Numbered from the stretch's first letter, positions 34,776 to 44,047 are shown. The stretch is 64,000 bases of DNA from an uncultured Collinsella sp. (GCA_902494345.1 CABUSV010000012.1:6877-70876), one strand, 5' to 3'. The notes: generated by a model from the sequence alone, not told the origin. A program made the numbers and translations.

Positions 34776-35819
34776 TTAAAAGCCGTAACGGCGCGCAAAT
34801 TCCTGGGCAAGCTGCGATACGTCTTCGCAAGCGTTGGCCCAGGGGGCAAAGTCGGGAGTATCCGAGATGATGCCGTCGGCCTCCCAAACTGCCTGATGCG
34901 AAAGGTCCCAGGGGTCGTGCGGTTCGGGCCGGCAGGGAAGGTACGGCGTCTGATACATGGGGTTCAGCAAAAAGAACGCGCCGCCCTCGCAGCGGTTGGT
35001 AAACTCGCGCAGCGCGCGTGTCGCCGGGCGCATCTTGTTCGTTTTGAACAGCAAGATCGTGCGGGCGAGTAGGTACCAGGGGGAGTTCTCGAGGGCATCG
35101 GCCCCCATCTGCTCCTCGAGCTGGTGGGCCAGGGCAAAAAAGCCATCCTCGTCTTCCAGGCGAGCGAGGGCGAGGAGCACGGTGCCCGCAGCTCGGGTGG
35201 GATAGCCTTCCGCCTTAAGAACGCGGCGAGAATAGTTGGCGGCAGCACGGTAGCGAGCGCTCGCCATGCACAGCTGCGAGATGGCCTCGAGCGTGTGGAG
35301 CCACCCGATAAACGCCGGCTCGCTTACGGTGAGATCGGCCGCTGTCACACCGTCTGCCAGGACCTTGTTGGTCCAGTAGTGCGGAGCTTCCATGTCGAAC
35401 CCGGGCACGCTTTGCTGCAGGTAATCGGCCGTGGTCGCCTCGAGTTTCATCAGGTCGCCCAGGCAGGCGTCGACGGGCGTGTCCGCCAAAATGATGGCGA
35501 GCAGCTGCGCGTCGAGGACATGCGCATCGATGCGGACGATCTTGAGCAGCTCATCGCGCATATCGTCGAACAGGCGATTGCGCGTCTGCTCGAACTCCTC
35601 GTCGCTGCCCATGTCCTCGATGCGATGGAGCTCGTCGAGCAGGTGGCGATGAACGCCGGCATAGGACAGCAGTGCCTGGGCATGCTCGGTCTGCGCATAC
35701 TTATGAGGGTTGACGCTCACGTCGTTATGGACAAGCTCGCGTGCTGCATCGGTGAGTTCGGGGTGCGACGCAACGTAGGCGCGCTCCAGGTAGGCGGGGA
35801 TGTAGACGCTCGGATCCAT
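34776..35819 (-). CDS. Unknown helical-repeat protein A
   Basis: A 347-residue cytoplasmic protein that I cannot assign. It is almost entirely predicted helix with paired-helix spacing suggestive of TPR-like repeats (for example ASARYRAAANYSRRVLKAEGYPTRAAGTVLLALARLED). Its ATG overlaps the stop of the next upstream gene (TAATG), so the two are translationally coupled and probably act together. They share length, composition and repeat style with each other and may be distant paralogues. No signal peptide or catalytic motif is seen. Confidence 0.65.
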   Translation of the reverse strand: MDPSVYIPAYLERAYVASHPELTDAARELVHNDVSVNPHKYAQTEHAQALLSYAGVHRHLLDELHRIEDMGSDEEFEQTRNRLFDDMRDELLKIVRIDAHVLDAQLLAIILADTPVDACLGDLMKLEATTADYLQQSVPGFDMEAPHYWTNKVLADGVTAADLTVSEPAFIGWLHTLEAISQLCMASARYRAAANYSRRVLKAEGYPTRAAGTVLLALARLEDEDGFFALAHQLEEQMGADALENSPWYLLARTILLFKTNKMRPATRALREFTNRCEGGAFFLLNPMYQTPYLPCRPEPHDPWDLSHQAVWEADGIISDTPDFAPWANACEDVSQLAQEFARRYGF

Positions 35820-36895
35820 TAGAGGTCTCCTCCCTTAAACGGCAAACCTTGCTCGGCCGCCCGCAGTATGCGCTCATCGATTTGGGAACGCACGATATCG
35901 TTGGTGGCGACCCAGGCGGCAAAGCTGGCGTTGTCGGGGGCGCCCAGGCCCTCCTGCAGTACCGGCGTCGCCTCGGACAGCGCAAGGACAAGCTCGTCAG
36001 TGGAGCCCGCACCCACGTTGACGCGGGCATAGACGCCATCGGGAAACTCGGTTTGGAAGTAGAGCGCCTCGGTTGCGTGCGGACACGAGCGTGCGAGGAT
36101 GCGCAAGTAGTGCTCGGCGCCCTCGTAGTCCAGCTCGCGCCAGGCAGCGCTCATCAGCGCGATGAGCGTCCACGGGTCCAAGTCGCGCTCTGCATCTTTG
36201 GGGCGGCGGCGCAGCGGGGTATTCGCGAGGTACGGCACGGAGTGAGCGGAGCGAAAGCGCTTGAGCTCCTCGGCGGGGTATTCGAGCTTTGCCATGGCGA
36301 GCATCGCGGTGTGGCGGACACCAGCGGGGTCGTTGGGCGCAAAGTCCAAGCTGCGATTCGCGGCTTCGAGCGACATGCGGTAGCGTCCGCTAATGAGCGC
36401 GCGCGATGCCAAGGCGGCAAGCCAGCGCAGGTAGGGGCGGCGCATAAGGTCGCCAGCGGCCTCGCGCTCGTAGGGGTCCTGCGCCGAGGCGATCTTGAGC
36501 GCCAGATCGTGCTCCACCTCGTCGCACTTGGACACCAGATACTGCACGTATTCCTCGTTGGATTCGGCGGTGAGTGCCGTCAGCATGCGCTGAGCGTCCC
36601 AGTTGGCCGGATCGAGTGCGGCCGCCTCGCGGAGCATGTTCTCGGCAGCTGCCTCTTCTTGCTCTGCCTGGGTATCGTCAGGGATAAAGGGAATGCGGTA
36701 GTCGACAGCCTCGACCACCTTGGCAATGAGGTGCCCGGCGCGGTCGCGGTCGTGCACGATGAGCGGTGCGGGGTTGCGGGTGAATTGTTCCATCAGACGC
36801 TCTACGGCGGCACCGTCGGTGAGCGGGATATTGTCGCGGCGCAAGGCCTCAAGAACGAGGCGATGGCAATCCTCTTGAATGGGATCGAATGCCAT
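35819..36895 (-). CDS. Unknown helical-repeat protein B
   Basis: A 358-residue protein with TPR-like helical pairs (for example MLREAAALDPANWDAQRML and GRYRMSLEAANRSLDFAPND). The N-terminal 60 residues are separate and contain no known motif. I start at 36895, where AAAGGAGG lies close upstream, rather than 36925. It is coupled to the gene at 34776. TPR-like scaffolds usually bind partner proteins, but no partner can be named. Confidence 0.7.
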   Translation of the reverse strand: MAFDPIQEDCHRLVLEALRRDNIPLTDGAAVERLMEQFTRNPAPLIVHDRDRAGHLIAKVVEAVDYRIPFIPDDTQAEQEEAAAENMLREAAALDPANWDAQRMLTALTAESNEEYVQYLVSKCDEVEHDLALKIASAQDPYEREAAGDLMRRPYLRWLAALASRALISGRYRMSLEAANRSLDFAPNDPAGVRHTAMLAMAKLEYPAEELKRFRSAHSVPYLANTPLRRRPKDAERDLDPWTLIALMSAAWRELDYEGAEHYLRILARSCPHATEALYFQTEFPDGVYARVNVGAGSTDELVLALSEATPVLQEGLGAPDNASFAAWVATNDIVRSQIDERILRAAEQGLPFKGGDL

Positions 36896-37395
36896 GGGGC
36901 CTCCTTTGCTGCGGTTAGGGTTCAAATGTTTCTATATAAGGTTCTAGTTTACCCGCATGTGGCACACCGGGGGTGCCGCACTTGGACTTGCACCTTTGCA
37001 CCACGAAGACGGATGTCACACAAATGTCGGCACCTTGGACGACCGAGTGGTATCACGGTGCCGCAAACGGTCGATTTTTGGCGGCGAACGGTGCATATTT
37101 TGGAGGGGCACAGTCCTGCCCGGGATATGTAGTCAACCTTGATAAAACGTTTGCCCAGCTTGGGAGTATGAATGCCGCACAAGGGTCTTCAGGGATAGAA
37201 AAAACGTTTCATCATTGGCGGCTTTAGGTGAATAACTGACCAACCAGAACGGTAAAATAGTGTTTATCTGAGCGTTGAGACGTTTAGACATCGCGCATTG
37301 TCATCGCCGGCAACGCGCAAACCGGTCCTAACGGAGCCAATTGGGTGCTCCGTTATATACGCAAGTCTAAGAGGGGCTTGTTTAGGAGGCACAGT
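36896..37395. other. Long intergenic region before alcohol dehydrogenase
   Basis: Five hundred bases with no credible gene. A perfect 9-bp hairpin, TAACGGAGC/GCTCCGTTA, lies at 37329-37355, about 40 bp before the start, without a T-run. AAAACGTTT occurs twice (near 37144 and 37202). The length suggests a regulated promoter with a long leader. No riboswitch is recognised. Confidence 0.4.
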
Positions 37396-38619
37396 ATGGG
37401 ACGTTTTACCAATCCTCGCGATCTGTACTTTGGTGAGGGCGCTCGCCACGAGGTGAAGAACCTCAAGGGCAAGAAGGCCATCATCGTTTCTGGCGGCAGC
37501 TCTATGCGCCGCGGCGGGTTCCTGCAGGACGTCGAGAACGACCTTAAGGAAGGCGGTTTCGAGGTCAAGCTGTTCGAGGGCGTCGAGTCCGACCCGTCCA
37601 TCGAGACGGTCATGAAGGGCGCCGAGGCCATGCGCGAGTTCGAGCCCGACTGGATTATCGCCATCGGCGGCGGCTCGCCCATCGATGCCGCTAAGGCCAT
37701 GTGGGTCTTCTACGAGTATCCCGAGGAGTCCTTCGACAACATCATCCAGCCGTTCAGCTTCCCCGAGCTGCGTCAGAAGGCTCATTTCTGCGCCATCTCC
37801 TCTACCTCCGGTACCGCTACCGAGGTCACCGCGTTCTCCGTCATTACCGACTACGCCAAGGGCATCAAGTACCCGCTGGCCGACTTCAACATCACCCCTG
37901 ATGTCGCCATCGTCGACCCCGAGCTCACCTACACCATGCCCGCCAAGCTGTGCGCTCACACCGGCATGGATGCTCTGACCCACTGCATGGAGGCCTACGT
38001 TTCCACCTTCGCCTCTATGTTCACCGACGCCAACGCTCTGCACGGCATCCGCGAGATCGTCGAGTGGCTGCCCAAGTCCTATGCTGGCGACCATGAGGCC
38101 CGTCAGCACATGCACGAGGCTCAGTGCATCGCCGGCATCGCCTTCTCCTCGGGCCTGCTCGGCATTGTTCACTCCATGGCTCACAAGACCGGTGCTGCCT
38201 TCGAGAATGGCCACATCATTCACGGTGCCGCTAACGCCATGTACCTGGGCAAGGTCATCCAGTGGAACTCCAAGGATCCCCGTGCTGCCGAGCGTTACGC
38301 TTACGTGGCCAAGGAGATCCTGCACCTTCCCGGCGAGACCAACGAGGAGCTCATCGCTGCGCTCGTCCAGAAGATCCGCGACCTCAACGACCAGCTCAAC
38401 ATTCCGCAGTCCATCAAGGATTACGCGAATGGTGGCGTGAAGGTCGATGCCGAGAACCCGCAGATGGTTTCCGAGGAGGAGTTCCTCGCCAAGCTGCCCG
38501 AGATCGCCGCGAACGCCGAGCAGGACGCCTGCACGCCCGAGAACCCGCGTGAGACCAAGGCTGCCGACTTCGAGAAGATCCTCAAGGCTTGCTACTACGA
38601 CACCGACATCGATTTCTAA
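37396..38619 (+). CDS. Iron-containing alcohol dehydrogenase
   Basis: A 407-residue group III alcohol dehydrogenase. The NAD site GGGSPIDAAKAM (about residues 95-106) and metal ligands in DALTHCMEAY and HSMAHKTGAAFENGHIIHG (aspartate and three histidines) are intact. It is of the butanol/ethanol dehydrogenase type that regenerates NAD in fermentation. The ATG at 37396 follows AGGAGG. Highly biased codon use suggests strong expression. Its aldehyde substrate is not known. Confidence 0.92.
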   Translation: MGRFTNPRDLYFGEGARHEVKNLKGKKAIIVSGGSSMRRGGFLQDVENDLKEGGFEVKLFEGVESDPSIETVMKGAEAMREFEPDWIIAIGGGSPIDAAKAMWVFYEYPEESFDNIIQPFSFPELRQKAHFCAISSTSGTATEVTAFSVITDYAKGIKYPLADFNITPDVAIVDPELTYTMPAKLCAHTGMDALTHCMEAYVSTFASMFTDANALHGIREIVEWLPKSYAGDHEARQHMHEAQCIAGIAFSSGLLGIVHSMAHKTGAAFENGHIIHGAANAMYLGKVIQWNSKDPRAAERYAYVAKEILHLPGETNEELIAALVQKIRDLNDQLNIPQSIKDYANGGVKVDAENPQMVSEEEFLAKLPEIAANAEQDACTPENPRETKAADFEKILKACYYDTDIDF

Positions 38620-38640
38620 TCGACTCTTGTTATCGTAACG

Positions 38641-38681
38641 AGGGGCTCCGCACGTATCCGTACGGAGCCCCTTTCTTTTTT
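38641..38681 (+). terminator. Terminator after alcohol dehydrogenase
   Basis: AGGGGCTCCG pairs with CGGAGCCCCT, with further pairing inside, followed by TTCTTTTTT. Confidence 0.93.
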
Positions 38682-38697
38682 AGAGAATGGGATAGTT

Positions 38698-39798
38698 ATG
38701 GCTGCAATTTTCAATAGCCCCAGCAAGTACATCCAGGGTCCGGACGAGCTCGCCAAGCTCGGCTCCTATGTCGAGCCGCTCGGCGCTAAGGCCCTCGTCA
38801 TCGTGACGCCTTCGGGCAAGAAGCGCGTCGGTGCCAAGATCGAGGGCGGCTTTGCCGAGGCCAAGGCCGAGCTGCTGTTTGAGGACTTTAACGGTGAGTG
38901 CTCCAAGGGCGAGGTCGATCGCCTGGTTGCGCTCGCTCGCGACAACGGTTGCGATATCATCGTCGGCGTCGGTGGCGGCAAGATCCTCGACACCGCGAAG
39001 GCCGTCGCCTATTACCTGGAGTCTCCGGTTATCATTTGCCCCACCATCGCTTCGACCGATGCACCGTGCTCGGCACTTTCGGTGCTCTACACCGACGACG
39101 GCCAGTTCGACAAGTACCTCTTCCTTAAGGCAAACCCCAATATCGTCCTGATGGATACGACGGTCATCGCGGCGAGCCCGGTGCGCCTGACGGTTTCCGG
39201 TATGGGCGATGCGCTCGCAACCTATTTCGAGGCTCAGGCAACGCACGATGCCGACGGCGGCACCTGCGCCGGCGGCAAGGGCGGCATGGCCGGCCTGGCG
39301 CTCGCCAAGCTCTGCTACGAGACGCTTATGGCCGATGGCGTCAAGGCCAAGGTCGCGTTGGAGAAGGGTGCGCTCACGCCTGCCGTCGAGCATATTATCG
39401 AGGCCAATACGCTGCTTTCGGGCATTGGCTTTGAGAGCTCGGGCCTTGCTGCTGCTCATGCCATCCACAATGGCCTGACGATGCTGCCCGAGTGTCACAG
39501 CATGTATCACGGCGAGAAGGTCGCCTTTGGCACCATCGTCCAACTGGTACTCGAGGATGCCCCGACCGAGAAGCTCGAGGAAGTCTTGGGCTTCTGCATT
39601 GAGCTGGGCCTGCCCGTTACGCTCAAGGAGCTGGGCGTTGCTGAGGTTACGCGCGAGAAGGCCATGATTGTTGCCGAGGCCGCCTGCGCGCCCGATGACA
39701 CCATGTGCAACATGCCGTTTGAGGTGACGCCCGAGATGGTCGCAAACGCCATCCTGGGTGCCGACGCGCTGGGCCACTACTATCTCATGGATGAGTAA
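38698..39798 (+). CDS. gldA: Glycerol dehydrogenase
   Basis: A 366-residue GldA, NAD-dependent, oxidising glycerol to dihydroxyacetone. FNSPSKYIQGPDELAKLG at the start and GGGKILDTAKAVAYY are typical. Metal ligands are the aspartate of GMGDALATYFEA and the histidines of AAHAIHNGLT and MYHGEKVAFG. It lies 16 bp after the preceding terminator and is followed by its own. No dihydroxyacetone kinase is nearby. Confidence 0.94.
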   Translation: MAAIFNSPSKYIQGPDELAKLGSYVEPLGAKALVIVTPSGKKRVGAKIEGGFAEAKAELLFEDFNGECSKGEVDRLVALARDNGCDIIVGVGGGKILDTAKAVAYYLESPVIICPTIASTDAPCSALSVLYTDDGQFDKYLFLKANPNIVLMDTTVIAASPVRLTVSGMGDALATYFEAQATHDADGGTCAGGKGGMAGLALAKLCYETLMADGVKAKVALEKGALTPAVEHIIEANTLLSGIGFESSGLAAAHAIHNGLTMLPECHSMYHGEKVAFGTIVQLVLEDAPTEKLEEVLGFCIELGLPVTLKELGVAEVTREKAMIVAEAACAPDDTMCNMPFEVTPEMVANAILGADALGHYYLMDE

Positions 39799-39811
39799 AT
39801 CAAGCTAAGGA

Positions 39812-39848
39812 AGGGGCAAAGCCGGCAGATGGCTTTGCCCCTTTTTTG
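39812..39848 (+). terminator. Terminator after gldA
   Basis: AGGGGCAAAGCC pairs with GGCTTTGCCCCT, followed by TTTTTT. Confidence 0.93.
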
Positions 39849-39851
39849 CTA

Positions 39852-39915
39852 TGGTGCAAAGTAACCTGTCCCCAATGCACAAGTTGGTGCAGGGGGGGCA
39901 GGTTACTTTGCACCA
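39852..39915. repeat. REP-like palindrome
   Basis: Arms of about 22 bp (TGGTGCAAAGTAACCTG.CCCC and its complement) with one mismatch enclose a small TGCA..TGCA hairpin. It abuts the gldA terminator and precedes the broken gldA copy. Confidence 0.75.
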
Positions 39916-39945
39916 ATCGTTGTTTGATGAAGGGCGGATTCTCGC

Positions 39946-40452
39946 ATGGCGCTTCCCATGGTTTATGGCGGTCCCGGCCGGTATGTTCAGGGGCCGGGCG
40001 AACTCTCGCGTCAGGGCAGGTATTTGTCATGGTTGGGCTGCGCTGCCTATGTCTTGTTTGACCAGGGCACCGAGGATCGGCTGTGCAGGCAGATCGTCGA
40101 TGGATTTCTGGACGACGATCTGAGTGAGCCGTTCTTTAAGATTTATGACGGTCCGTGTACGGAAGAAGCCGTTGTCGAAATGGCTAAGGAAGCCCAGGCT
40201 GAGTATTGCGACATGGTGGTGGGTATTGGCGGCGGCAAAATGCTCGATATCGCCAAGGCCGTTGCGTTTTATGCCGAGTTGCCGTTGTGCGTATGCCCCA
40301 CGGCGGCGTCGATGGACGGTCCGTGCAGTGCGATTTCCGATGCCGATCTGCAGGGTGTTGCAAATGCGGTCTTTAGAAACGAACGCAATATGGCCAACGA
40401 GCAGGCCAAGGTGGCCAGGCAAAAGCTCGCCGAGCTCATGCGCGAGGCATAG
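39946..40452 (+). pseudogene. Truncated glycerol dehydrogenase-like gene
   Basis: A 168-residue frame matching only the NAD-binding half of GldA: YGGPGRYVQGPGEL, GIGGGKMLDIAKAVAFYAE and TAASMDGPCSA. It then jumps to an unrelated basic tail (FRNERNMANEQAKVARQKLAELMREA) and the metal-binding domain is absent, so it cannot be a dehydrogenase. It lies just after gldA and a palindrome. Most likely it is an internally deleted duplicate; a small regulatory paralogue is less likely. It still has an open frame and a weak ribosome site. Confidence 0.75.
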
Positions 40453-40603
40453 TTTGGCGCTTGATTGACCTTGTGCAATCGAGGCGGCGATAGGCCATGG
40501 GCTATTTGCCTCAAAGGTGCTCCGCGTGTAATTTGCCCGAGGCGTGGGCCGATAGCGTATCATTATCTCTTGCTTGTTTGCACTGCTCAGGGAGGGGCCG
40601 CGC

Positions 40604-41857
40604 ATGGCGCAGGAACACGATCTGTTTGATGACATTATCGAGATCAGCAAGGGTTTCGACTTTCTTAAAAACCCGCTTGGCGGTGTGACCGATGCACTCG
40701 ATCCGTCGGCGCCGCAGTGGAATCCTGCCGACTACAAGGAGCGTCCGCGCGGCAACACCATTCCGTGCTTGACCTGCAAAAACGAAAAGAGCGGCTGCAC
40801 CGCGTGCATGGACGTGTGCCCGGTCAACGCTATCGAGGTCGAGGAAGACGCCATCGAGATCCTCGACTCCTGTCGCAAGTGCGGTCTGTGCGCCGCTGCT
40901 TGCCCGACGGAGGCGATCATCTCTCCGCGCCTTGCACCCAAAAACGTCTACGACGACATTGTCTCGGCGGCTACGAGCCACGAGACCGCCTATGTTACCT
41001 GCACGCGTGCCCTTAAGCGCATGCCGCGCGAGAACGAGGTCGTCGTCGCCTGCGTGGGCGATATTACGGCCGAGACTTGGTTTTCGGTACTGGCCGACTA
41101 TCCCAACGTGAGTGTGTACCTGCCGTTGGGCGTGTGCGATAAATGCCGCAATACCGGCGGTGAGGATATTCTGGGCGAGGCGATTGCGAAGGCCGAGGAG
41201 TGGTCCGGCACGGGTATGGGCCTGGAGGTCGACCCCAAGAGCCTCAAGTGCCATAAGCGTCGCGAGTACGAGCGCAAGGAGTACATGGAAAAGATCGCTC
41301 GCACCACGGGCCTGACGGTGACCAAGCTCAATCCGGCGACGGCGGCGCTGGCCTCGGTGACGCAAAAGCTCAAGGCCCATCGCCATCAGATTACCCAGCT
41401 GGAGCGCACGCTCAACACCATGTGCGGCACCACGACGACCAAGCGCCGCCGTTCGCTCACCCACGGGCGGCAGCTGGTGCTCTCGACGCTGCAAAACCAT
41501 CCCGAGCTTGCCCAGAACATGCAGGTGAGCACGCCGGAGTGCGATTTTGACAAGTGCACGTCGTGTGGTGAGTGTGTCAATGTATGCCCTACGTTCGCCT
41601 GCGATCTGGTGGGAAGTGGCCGCTTTGCGTTGGAGTCCACGTATTGTTTGGGCTGCGGCGCCTGTGTCAAGGTGTGTCCCGAGCATGCGCTCAAGCTTGT
41701 TGAGCACGACGCGTCCAATCTGGTCGTCGTCGACCCCGAGGCCGAGGAAAAGGCCGCCCAGAAGGCGAAGGCTCACGAAGAAGCTGAGAAGGTCAAGGCC
41801 GAAGCAAAGGTCAAGCTCGACAAGATGCTCGATCAGGTGGAGAAGCTCGCGGACTAG
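40604..41857 (+). CDS. Polyferredoxin-like 4Fe-4S protein
   Basis: A 417-residue iron-sulfur protein with two ferredoxin-like regions. The first has CTACMDVCPVNAI and CRKCGLCAAACPTEAI (about residues 65-105); the second has CTSCGECVNVCPTFAC and CLGCGACVKVCPEHAL (about 315-365). Between them are CxxC-type cysteines (CDKCRN) and a long helical stretch. The tail is a lysine- and alanine-rich coiled coil. The ATG at 40604 follows GGGAGGGG. It must transfer electrons, but donor and acceptor are unknown; no oxidoreductase subunit is adjacent. Confidence 0.85.
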   Translation: MAQEHDLFDDIIEISKGFDFLKNPLGGVTDALDPSAPQWNPADYKERPRGNTIPCLTCKNEKSGCTACMDVCPVNAIEVEEDAIEILDSCRKCGLCAAACPTEAIISPRLAPKNVYDDIVSAATSHETAYVTCTRALKRMPRENEVVVACVGDITAETWFSVLADYPNVSVYLPLGVCDKCRNTGGEDILGEAIAKAEEWSGTGMGLEVDPKSLKCHKRREYERKEYMEKIARTTGLTVTKLNPATAALASVTQKLKAHRHQITQLERTLNTMCGTTTTKRRRSLTHGRQLVLSTLQNHPELAQNMQVSTPECDFDKCTSCGECVNVCPTFACDLVGSGRFALESTYCLGCGACVKVCPEHALKLVEHDASNLVVVDPEAEEKAAQKAKAHEEAEKVKAEAKVKLDKMLDQVEKLAD

Positions 41858-41876
41858 CTAAAATAGCGTAAATGAT

Positions 41877-41907
41877 GGCCGGTGGGACAGGTACTGCCCC
41901 GCCGGCC
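41877..41907. repeat. GC palindrome after ferredoxin gene
   Basis: GGCCGGTGGG pairs with CCCGCCGGCC (one G-T) around ACAGGTACTGC. It is followed by As, not Ts, so a plus-strand terminator is doubtful. It lies 5 bp before the next palindrome. Confidence 0.5.
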
Positions 41908-41912
41908 AAAAA

Positions 41913-41979
41913 AGTTGCGGTGGAATAGTTCCTGTTTTGCCCTTAAGCTGGCCATTCTAGGAGCTATTCCACCGCAACT
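41913..41979. repeat. REP-like palindrome
   Basis: Arms of 21 bp (AGTTGCGGTGGAATAG.TCCT and complement) with one mismatch surround 25 nt. It lies between the convergent ferredoxin and GntR genes and ends 10 bp before the GntR stop. Confidence 0.75.
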
Positions 41980-41988
41980 AATAGATGG

Positions 41989-42744
41989 TTAGTTCATGCT
42001 GCTTTGGTGGCCGGTTCGACCGGTACCGTTGCGCGTCACGGTTTCATGGAGCAAAAAGAACCCGGGGACCTGTTTGGTCTCGGTGTATTCCATAAGGATG
42101 CCGTCGGCGTTGTAGGTCTGCCCGCGTATAACGGCGAGTGCGTTAAAGTCGTCGAGATCGAGCACGCGCGTATCCTCGGGCGTGGGATGCTCGATCGTTA
42201 CATCGCGTTTGCCCGTGGCAATCTTAATGCCAAGGTCTTCTTCGAGGTAACGATAGATCGAGTCGTTGACAATCTCGGGTGTCAGCCCCGGTACCTGTGA
42301 GCTTAGGTAATAGGAGTCGTCGGAGCACACGGCATGTCCGTCTGCATAACGGATGCGTTTGGCGCGCGTAAGCTCGCAGCCTTCGGGAAACCCGGTAATC
42401 CTGGAGAGTGCCTTGCTACAGACGAGGAGCTCAAAGACGGTGGTGACAGTCTTGAGCTCAAAGCCCCGGCTGGTCGCGATTTCCTTAAAGGTCTCGAGTC
42501 CGCCGCCGCCACGACTCTTCTCGTCACTGATGTTGCGAATGACGCGCATGCCTTTGCCTTGCTGGGGGAGCACGTAACCATCTGCCGCAAGCATCGAGAT
42601 GGCGCGACGGACCGTCATGCGCGAACAGTCAAACAGCTGCGTGAGCTCAGTCTCCGAAGGCAGATAACTCTGATAGGCGTATGTGCCGTCGTCAATCGAC
42701 TGCTTCACGTTGTCATAAATAGTTTGGAAGATGGCTCGCGCCAT
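41989..42744 (-). CDS. GntR/UTRA (HutC-type) regulator
   Basis: A 251-residue regulator with an N-terminal winged helix (YLPSETELTQLFDCSRMTVRRAISMLAADGYV) and a C-terminal UTRA ligand-binding domain (RIRYADGHAVCSDDSYYLSSQ). HutC-type proteins bind GTnTAnAC; such sites are present at 43904-43919 and 44032-44047, in front of the dehydrogenase and PTS genes. It probably represses both and is relieved by a phosphorylated sugar. It is in the same direction as the dehydrogenase, 66 bp downstream. Confidence 0.88.
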   Translation of the reverse strand: MARAIFQTIYDNVKQSIDDGTYAYQSYLPSETELTQLFDCSRMTVRRAISMLAADGYVLPQQGKGMRVIRNISDEKSRGGGGLETFKEIATSRGFELKTVTTVFELLVCSKALSRITGFPEGCELTRAKRIRYADGHAVCSDDSYYLSSQVPGLTPEIVNDSIYRYLEEDLGIKIATGKRDVTIEHPTPEDTRVLDLDDFNALAVIRGQTYNADGILMEYTETKQVPGFFLLHETVTRNGTGRTGHQSSMN

Positions 42745-42810
42745 GACGGTCTCCTAGAGCTGAGTGCGCGAGCGGTGGATGAGGACCGGCTCGCGCAGGT
42801 GTCGATCGAT

Positions 42811-43836
42811 TTACTTGCTGGGGTCGATTATATATTTACCCATGGCACGCAGGGCTGGGTCTGACAGGATGGCACCGAGCTCGTCGAGGGAAGCCACCTT
42901 GGCGACCATCGAGGATACGTCGAGCCTGCCAGAGTCGATGAGCTCGAGCGCGCGACGCTGTGTGTAAGGGTTGATGTAGGACGAGGTGAGCACGAGCTCC
43001 TTCTGGAAGACCTCGAAGGGCTTGACGGTGATTGTCTCATCGGGCTTGGTGAGGCCGAACATCATGACCGTAGCCTTGTGGCCGGCGATCTGGATGGCCT
43101 GCTCGATGGTGACGGGCTTGCCAACACACTCGATAACGACATCGACGTTGCCGACGCCCTCCTGCTTCAGGCGGGCCGGGACGTCCTCGTGGATGGAATC
43201 AATTGCCAGGTCGGCGCCGAGTTTGAGTGCAACCTCGCGTTTGCCCTCGACGGGCTCGAGCAAGACGACCTTGGTGGCGCCGGCGTTTTTGGCGAGCTGC
43301 ATCATGAGCAGACCGATCATGCCACCGCCGATAACGACAACTGTGCTGCCGGGCTTGATGTTGCACATATCGATGCCGTGCAGACAGCAGGCGACGGGCT
43401 CGGTCATGGCGCCCTGCTCGAAGCTGGTGTGATCGCCCAACTTGTAGACTTGCTGCATATCGACGGAGCAGTACTCGGCAAAGCCGCCGTTAACGGTGGT
43501 GCCGTAACCGGTCATATGCTCGCAGTAGTGGTTGATTCCGTCGCGGCAGGGTTCGCAGCAGCCGCAGGGATGGTTTGGGTCGATACACACGCGATCGCCC
43601 GGTTTAAAGCCAGCGACGTCGCTGCCCACGGCCTCGACAACGCCCGCAAACTCATGACCAAGGATCGTGGGCGGGGTAACGTCGGCTGCACCCTTGTCGC
43701 CTTCATAGATATGAACGTCGGTACCGCAGACGCCGCAAGCTTTGACGTTGATCAGAACGTCGCGCCTGCCCACGGCCGGCTTTGCCGATTCCTCGACTCT
43801 GAGGTCGTGCTTTCCATAGAAGACCGCGCTTTTCAT
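42811..43836 (-). CDS. Zinc-dependent alcohol/polyol dehydrogenase
   Basis: A 341-residue medium-chain dehydrogenase. Catalytic zinc ligands are in CGVCGTDVHI and GHEFAGVV, the structural zinc loop is CGCCEPCRDGINHYC, and the NAD site is VIGGGMIGLLMMQLAKN. Such enzymes include sorbitol and threonine dehydrogenases. Its setting in an alpha-glucoside locus, under a shared operator, suggests oxidation of a sugar alcohol or of a carbohydrate released by the locus. The substrate is inference. Confidence 0.9.
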   Translation of the reverse strand: MKSAVFYGKHDLRVEESAKPAVGRRDVLINVKACGVCGTDVHIYEGDKGAADVTPPTILGHEFAGVVEAVGSDVAGFKPGDRVCIDPNHPCGCCEPCRDGINHYCEHMTGYGTTVNGGFAEYCSVDMQQVYKLGDHTSFEQGAMTEPVACCLHGIDMCNIKPGSTVVVIGGGMIGLLMMQLAKNAGATKVVLLEPVEGKREVALKLGADLAIDSIHEDVPARLKQEGVGNVDVVIECVGKPVTIEQAIQIAGHKATVMMFGLTKPDETITVKPFEVFQKELVLTSSYINPYTQRRALELIDSGRLDVSSMVAKVASLDELGAILSDPALRAMGKYIIDPSK

Positions 43837-43903
43837 GGTGACTCCTTAACGTGGCGGTGAATGTTGTAATGAAGTATAGGTATGCAAACATCCTTATACA
43901 AGC

Positions 43904-43919
43904 CTATCTAGACAAGTTG
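43904..43919. promoter_or_regulatory. GntR operator, dehydrogenase side
   Basis: CTATCTAGACAAGTTG contains the complement of AACTTGTCTAGATA, the same 14 bases found at 44032-44047 in the opposite orientation. The TTGTCTAGATAA core fits GTnTAnAC, the HutC-type consensus. It lies about 70 bp upstream of the dehydrogenase start. Confidence 0.75.
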
Positions 43920-44031
43920 ATAAATATTTTGTTTTAGAAGTTTTAGACAAACAGGCAATAACAGGCAAAACCTTTGAAATAAACCGTTCACCGTCAATTA
44001 TCGACCGCTGACCGAACATGGAAACCGTATT

Positions 44032-44047
44032 AACTTGTCTAGATAAG
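44032..44047. promoter_or_regulatory. GntR operator, PTS side
   Basis: AACTTGTCTAGATAAG, near-palindromic (CTTGTCTAGATAAG), lies 147 bp upstream of the PTS gene start. The region between the two operators (43920-44031) is AT-rich and probably holds both promoters. Confidence 0.75.
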
